A stretch of 64,000 bases of DNA from Solanum dulcamara (lineage: Eukaryota; Streptophyta; Magnoliopsida; Solanales; Solanaceae). The position numbers and the translations under genes are program-made. The stretch lies in the NCBI RefSeq assembly GCF_947179165.1, contig NC_077245.1, positions 22,729,740 to 22,793,739 of the forward strand. The letters are read 5' to 3'. Under the pieces are notes generated by a model that worked only from the letters and a program-made list of their open reading frames with translations, was not told the origin of the DNA and did not search any database. Shown in pieces: positions 60,001 through 64,000 of this stretch (positions are counted from its first letter, which is position 1; each line of letters opens with the position of its first letter).

Positions 60001-60166
60001 CTATATAGTGGTCCGACTTTTTTTTTATTTATTATCTCTTTGCTTCCGCCTCATTATGTTAATTGTTATTTATGTAAAATGAGGTTGACTTCTGCTTGGT
60101 TGGATTTGGTTTTCCTATTTGAGGGTTAGGGTAGGCTCCATCATGGTCCAGATTCGGGTCGTGACA
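57036..60166 (+). repeat. 3' LTR of the Tekay element
   Basis: It runs from TGTAATGACC to GGGTCGTGACA, 3,131 bp, preceded by a purine-rich GAGGACAAAAG (57006-57016). It is full length, with the palindrome array at 58046-58250 and one copy of the segment that is doubled in the 5' LTR. CACTG follows it. Confidence 0.9.
58046..58250. repeat. Array of CGCTTAAGCG/CGCTAAAGCG near-palindromes, 3' LTR copy
   Basis: The partner of 48826-49005; about nine words, some independently decayed (for example CGCTAAAGAGA). Confidence 0.85.
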
Positions 60167-61088
60167 CACTGATTATACAAATTAGACTTGGATATTTTTT
60201 AGCTTTAGGAATTAGCTTTGAGAACAAGGTTTCTACAACAAACACCATTAGAGTGAAGATTGAGAGATTAATTTATAATGATTTTTAATCCTTTCTTCAA
60301 CTCTTTGCTTTGATTGAGTAAGTTCTCGGTGTAGTTGTTATGGTAATTTGGATTTTGTATTAGAGATAAATAATTTGTGGGTTATTGATTTTCATCTTGC
60401 GCTTTTGCAATTAGTTGAATATTTTCTCATTTATGAATTGGGTCTTTGATTATCAAATCAATTTCAAGTATTAATTGACTTCCTATGGATTTGATCACTC
60501 CTTGGTCTTTGCCATTTACTTTGATTGAGCTTGAAAGAGTCAATTTAGGTTGGGAAAATTTGATTATTACATACTTTGAGGTGTAGCCATTCATATATCA
60601 GATTTTAGCTAGAAATAGTGAATCTATGCATTGCCTGTAGTTGATTTAATTGTGTTGTCACTCAATTAGGTTTGAAAGAACTAGTTAAGAAATATTTGCC
60701 TATATTCGAGAGAAATAGGTGGATGATTTAGATTCTAGGCATATAATATATTATCCATGATTAATTGAGATTGTATGAAACTAGTATGCAATGCATCGTA
60801 TAGGTGTTGATTGATATCCCATTTCCAAATCCCATTGGTATCCTTGCTTGAACTAGCTTCATTCCTTATTCTTTCCTATCCCCCTATCCTAAATTGTTAC
60901 CAAAACCTTCATATTATAATTGTATCTTTCATTTTGAATTCAAACTAGTAGTTTGTAATTCTTTATTTCTTCCATTGCCTACACATTGTTCCTTGATGGA
61001 TTTGACCCCGACCTTACATGTTGGGTTTATATTGATAATGACCGCCTACAATTTGAATCATAAGAGTGTAGTTGAGCGTTATCAAAAA

Positions 61089-61107
61089 TGGCTTTGTTGC
61101 CGGGGGA
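61089..61107 (+). other. Primer-binding site, tRNA-Asp (Athila) type
   Basis: TGGCTTTGTTGCCGGGGGA, four bases after the LTR end, matches the Athila site TGGCGCCGTTGCCGGGGA apart from CGCC-region changes and one extra G. It marks 61084 as the end of a 5' LTR. Confidence 0.8.
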
Positions 61108-61202
61108 CAATTCGGGGTATTGAATTGATTTAGAATTTATAGTTTACTAATTTTTATCCAAATTGTGAATATTTATTTCTGCTTTATTTTTATTTAGTTT
61201 CT

Positions 61203-61907
61203 ATGGCTTCTTGTGAAGGAACGATGTTTGGTGGTTGTAATCCCTTTGTTGATGACCCATGGCCTTATTGTAGAGGACTTCATGTTGAGGATAGTGTTGT
61301 AAAGGCTTCTCTAGATGAACAGATGTGTGCAAAATTAGGGGGTGGTGAGTCAATATTGGCTCATAAGCTTGTCCCAAAAACTTGGACATGGTGAGAAGCT
61401 ACAATATCTAATGCTCAAAATAAGAGATGATTTCCACAATTTTCACCTAACTCAGTGCCATGAGATGATCCAACTTGAGTTTGAAATTGCAACTTTGAAG
61501 ACGAAAGTAAATATAAGAAATGGAGCATGTCATGCTCCTCATTAATTGGTCAAAATAGCAAATTAGAGTTGGAGTTTCAAGAAGAAGGGATTGTGATTAA
61601 CATGGGTGAAATCTTGAGTGTTTGCAACCGAGTCAAACCAATAAAATTCCAAGATGCCGAAATCAAAGAAATGATACTTAGGTTGCAAGAAAAAGTCAAA
61701 AACATCAGTTATGGCAACTTTATTTCATTTGGAAGTGAGAGTGTCTCTCACTTGAAGGCCAAAAGTTATGAAATTCGATGTTCAAAAGTCCTATTGATCC
61801 CCTCACTTATGCCTAATGATCCACAAAGAAAGAATGATATGAAATTGGGTAAGAAATTCAAGTCTTCAAAGTGGAGAGATCAAATGAGATTCTTCATGCT
61901 CTCATGT
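61203..61907 (+). pseudogene. Athila-type gag relic, 5' part
   Basis: It starts MASCEGTMFGGCNPFVDD 95 bp after the primer-binding site, where gag is expected. The reading shifts frame near 61380 (to KLGHGEKLQYLMLKIRDDF) and back near 61535 (to KLELEFQEEGIVINMGEIL, then VCNRVKPIKFQDAEIKEMIL). I do not recognise a defined domain in it; the assignment comes from position. It is cut at 61908 by another LTR. Confidence 0.55.
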
Positions 61908-62639
61908 TGTCACGACCCAACCCTGTGGGCCATGACTGGGTGATCGAGCTGGACACTCGCGTATACACCTGTAAACCGTAAGTAAGCCTGCCTCCAGAGA
62001 GACCACGACTTATCATTTAGGCAGCATAACGCATAAGCCGATAAGGCTATCATAGCATGTTGGGTCGTCTTATTATATACATACACGCAAGCCGACAAGG
62101 CTTCCACGGCAAAGGGAACGTCCCAAAACATAAATCATGTGGACATAATCGAACACACATACATACACAACCCACACACTTGTCTACAGACCTTTAAGAG
62201 TGTTAACGACTACATACGGTAGGACAGGGCCCCTGTTGTAATCCCGAATAAACAAATATATACATAGAAGGTTTAGTACCAAAAACTCAGCTCCGACTCA
62301 ATGGAGCTTCTTCCAAACTTGCTGAGTAGAATCCTAAGCTGGCGGATCCCCAAAACATGTGTCGGTACCTGCGGGCATGAAATATAGCCCCCCAAAGAAA
62401 GGGGGTCAGTACGACATATGTACTAAGAATGTAAAGTATAAAGCATCATAAAGAGGGCACAACTAACATAGGGATGCAGGGGACAAGCATAACATTCACA
62501 AAACTACAGTACCTGCACCTTATAAATTGAAGTCATGTATACCCTCATCAACCCTGTACTCGGCCTGCTAGGGGACTCGGTGTTACAAATACATCATCTA
62601 TCATGATAGGCATATACATGCCATTAGCGCTGTGGAACA

Positions 62640-62860
62640 TACAACCTGATCTATGTATATAGCAAGTACGTACCGAGGAACGATAGTCAGATCCACATAT
62701 CATGTATTAATGCCGAGGAATAACAGCCCGGTCCATATATCATATGATAATGCCGATATACGATGGCCCAATCCGTATATCATACATTGATGCCGAGGAA
62801 CGTACAGCCCGATCCATATATAATGTAATATGCCGAGGAACCTACCGCCCAATCCCTACA
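62640..62860. repeat. Tandem repeat of about 42-46 bp
   Basis: Five degenerate units with the core TGCCGAGGAACGTACAGCCC then GATCCATATATCAT. Unit starts lie near 62672, 62711, 62752, 62790 and 62831. Confidence 0.8.
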
Positions 62861-62889
62861 TAACAAAATATGCATGTATGTCAAAGAGC

Positions 62890-63700
62890 CTCTAAGTATA
62901 AGAGCTTACACATCCAATCACTATTTAGCATATAGAAGGCTCGAGGGTCATAGTTCAACTACTTCAAGGCCCTTATCATTCAAAAGTGAGTACAAGTAAT
63001 GAGTTACATCCAGAATTTATAAATGGAACTATCTCTAACTCATATCACATATCGTTTCACTTACATTAACCCATTTCAAGAGAAGGGAGGGATAGGCTTC
63101 ACGTATAATACTTTTCATCACGTAAAAGGCTTATAAAATAATAACTCAACTATCGCAGAAGTTCTAATATCAAGAAGTGAGCAAGATGTACAAATCATAC
63201 TCGGGGTTCTAAGAATGGAATTGTCCCCACAGTTCATACATCAACCACTTATATCTAAGACATGCCAAGAGAGAAGAAGAGTTAAGCTTTACATACCCTC
63301 TGCTTTTCATCATCTAGGAGACAGTGAGAGACACTAACTCAATTAGCATAGGAGCTCTCACTTCAAGAAGTAGGTAGGAGTCGTGAATCATATTCAGAGC
63401 TTCATGAGTAGATTTTTCCCCACATTTCATATGCACATCAAACTTAAGACTAAGACATGCCAAGAGAAAGGAAGGATAGCTTTACATACTCATCACTTCC
63501 TATTGTATGGAAGGCTTGAGAAGCCCTAGTTCAATTACTGTAAAAGTGCTTTCATCAAGGAGTAAATAAGGACTATGATTTACTCTTGGCATTTATAAGT
63601 AGATTTACCCTCAATCTCATATCATTCATTACTTAACTTGAATACATGCCAAAAGAAAGGAAGAGATAAGCTTTGAATACCTTTTATCGAGTAATCGTAA
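62890..63700. repeat. Tandem repeat of about 190 bp
   Basis: Four to five degenerate units, each with CATGCCAAGAGAAAGGAAG, TAGCTTTACATACTC and a later TCAAGAAGTRAGTAGGA phrase. The CCAAGAGA words recur at about 63076, 63265, 63471 and 63649. Confidence 0.75.
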
Positions 63701-64000
63701 CCACTGTTGCTTCGTCGCCTTATGAACCTATTTAACACAAAGGTAATACTAACATTAATAACCTTCAACTTTCCAGCTTCTCAAACCATCACTAAGCATC
63801 CATTGGAATCATTTTCCTAGGTGTCTTTCTCAAGTAGTTTATTAATCGGCTAAGAAGTTAACGGAAATCGGGCAGCACTTCCCATATAACTTGCCCTATC
63901 CGAATTTCCAATTACATTCTCAACCACTAAATCCAACCAAAAACAACAATCAGCAGCTCGTATACAAGTAAACCACTTTAATATTACACAATACAAACTC

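Larger units (their letters stand above)
48533..60166 (+). mobile_element. Ty3/gypsy Tekay (Del)-type chromovirus, both LTRs present, coding region decayed
   Basis: Order on the plus strand: 5' LTR (48533-51889), degenerate primer-binding site, gag with one zinc knuckle, protease, reverse transcriptase-RNase H, integrase, chromodomain-like tail, purine-rich stretch, 3' LTR (57036-60166). CACTG follows the 3' LTR (60167-60171) and also precedes the 5' LTR (48528-48532), a 5-bp target duplication. The 5' LTR lacks about 730 bp at its outer end but has an internal duplication of about 1.02 kb. The coding region has many stops, frequently TAG where TGG or CAG is expected, consistent with decay of methylated cytosine. 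Confidence 0.9.
48146..61084 (+). repeat. Athila-type 5' LTR, split by a Tekay element
   Basis: The left part (48146-48532) starts TGATGAGTGGGTGATTTG; the right part (60172-61084) ends GAGCGTTATCA just before a tRNA-Asp type primer-binding site. Joined, the LTR is about 1.3 kb. It interrupts the Helitron Rep relic on its left. The part 48340-48530 has repeated GCGAATGCGG words. The family is placed from the primer-binding site and the position of gag; the 3' half of the element is not in the window. Confidence 0.7.
61908..64000 (-). repeat. Gypsy LTR, incomplete at the window edge
   Basis: It starts TGTCACGACCCAACCC, the reverse complement of a Tekay-like LTR end, so it is in the minus orientation. 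It contains GGGGGTCAGTACGACATATG, a phrase common in Solanaceae gypsy LTRs (62403-62422), a 42-46 bp repeat and a ~190-bp repeat. No opposite end (expected to read ...TTACA) is seen before 64000. The left target duplication would be CATGT (61903-61907). Confidence 0.75.

Overview
The window is AT-rich plant nuclear DNA, dominated by transposable elements nested in one another. The family mix points to Solanaceae: Tekay-type and Athila-type Ty3/gypsy elements, an RTE LINE whose 3' end runs into a (TTG)n tail with the sequence shared by Solanaceae SINEs, and 'GCCTGTTTGG' PIF/Harbinger elements. The family assignment is inference; the species cannot be fixed from sequence alone.

Only one gene looks intact: a four-exon p24-delta (emp24/gp25L/GOLD) cargo receptor at 32737-37350 (+), 210 residues, with a signal peptide, conserved cysteine pair, one transmembrane helix and a C-terminal KKLI retrieval signal. 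Its 3.1-kb first intron holds three insertions. One is a 1,255-bp Pack-MULE with a perfect 9-bp target duplication that carries an antisense fragment of a GLUTAMINE DUMPER gene. A second host locus at 18266-20174 (+) is a decayed Mpv17/PMP22 gene: its last three exons are clean, but exon 1 has two opposing frameshifts and a lost splice donor, and a Harbinger element sits in its first intron.

Layout from left to right. 583-12974: a hAT element with a TTF/ZMYM-type transposase on the minus strand, inserted in a TTC/CTC tract and split by about 9 kb of LTR-internal-LTR-internal gypsy sequence. 14557-15808: a Harbinger element holding a 5'-truncated RTE LINE. 16099-18062: a long-TIR Mutator-like element holding a Harbinger element. 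20884-27791: a BED-type hAT element with perfect 8-bp target duplications, holding a transposase relic, a solo LTR and a 1.1-kb AT-rich array. 28756-29956: a gypsy pol relic (-). 29939-30924: a GGT/GAT-rich array. 32737-37350: the p24 gene. 39590-48145: a Helitron (Rep plus PIF1 helicase, minus strand) interrupted by a hAT element, which holds a solo LTR, which holds another solo LTR; each of these three insertions has its own target duplication. 48146-61084: an Athila-type 5' LTR split by a Tekay chromovirus (48533-60166), followed by the Athila primer-binding site and a gag relic, which is cut by yet another gypsy LTR running off the window.

I found no evidence of a novel gene system. The interest lies in the datable order of insertions, the captured gene fragment inside an active-looking gene, and several unusual repeat structures inside LTRs and TIRs. 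All coordinates of repeats and relic domains were read by eye; element ends supported by target duplications are the most reliable.
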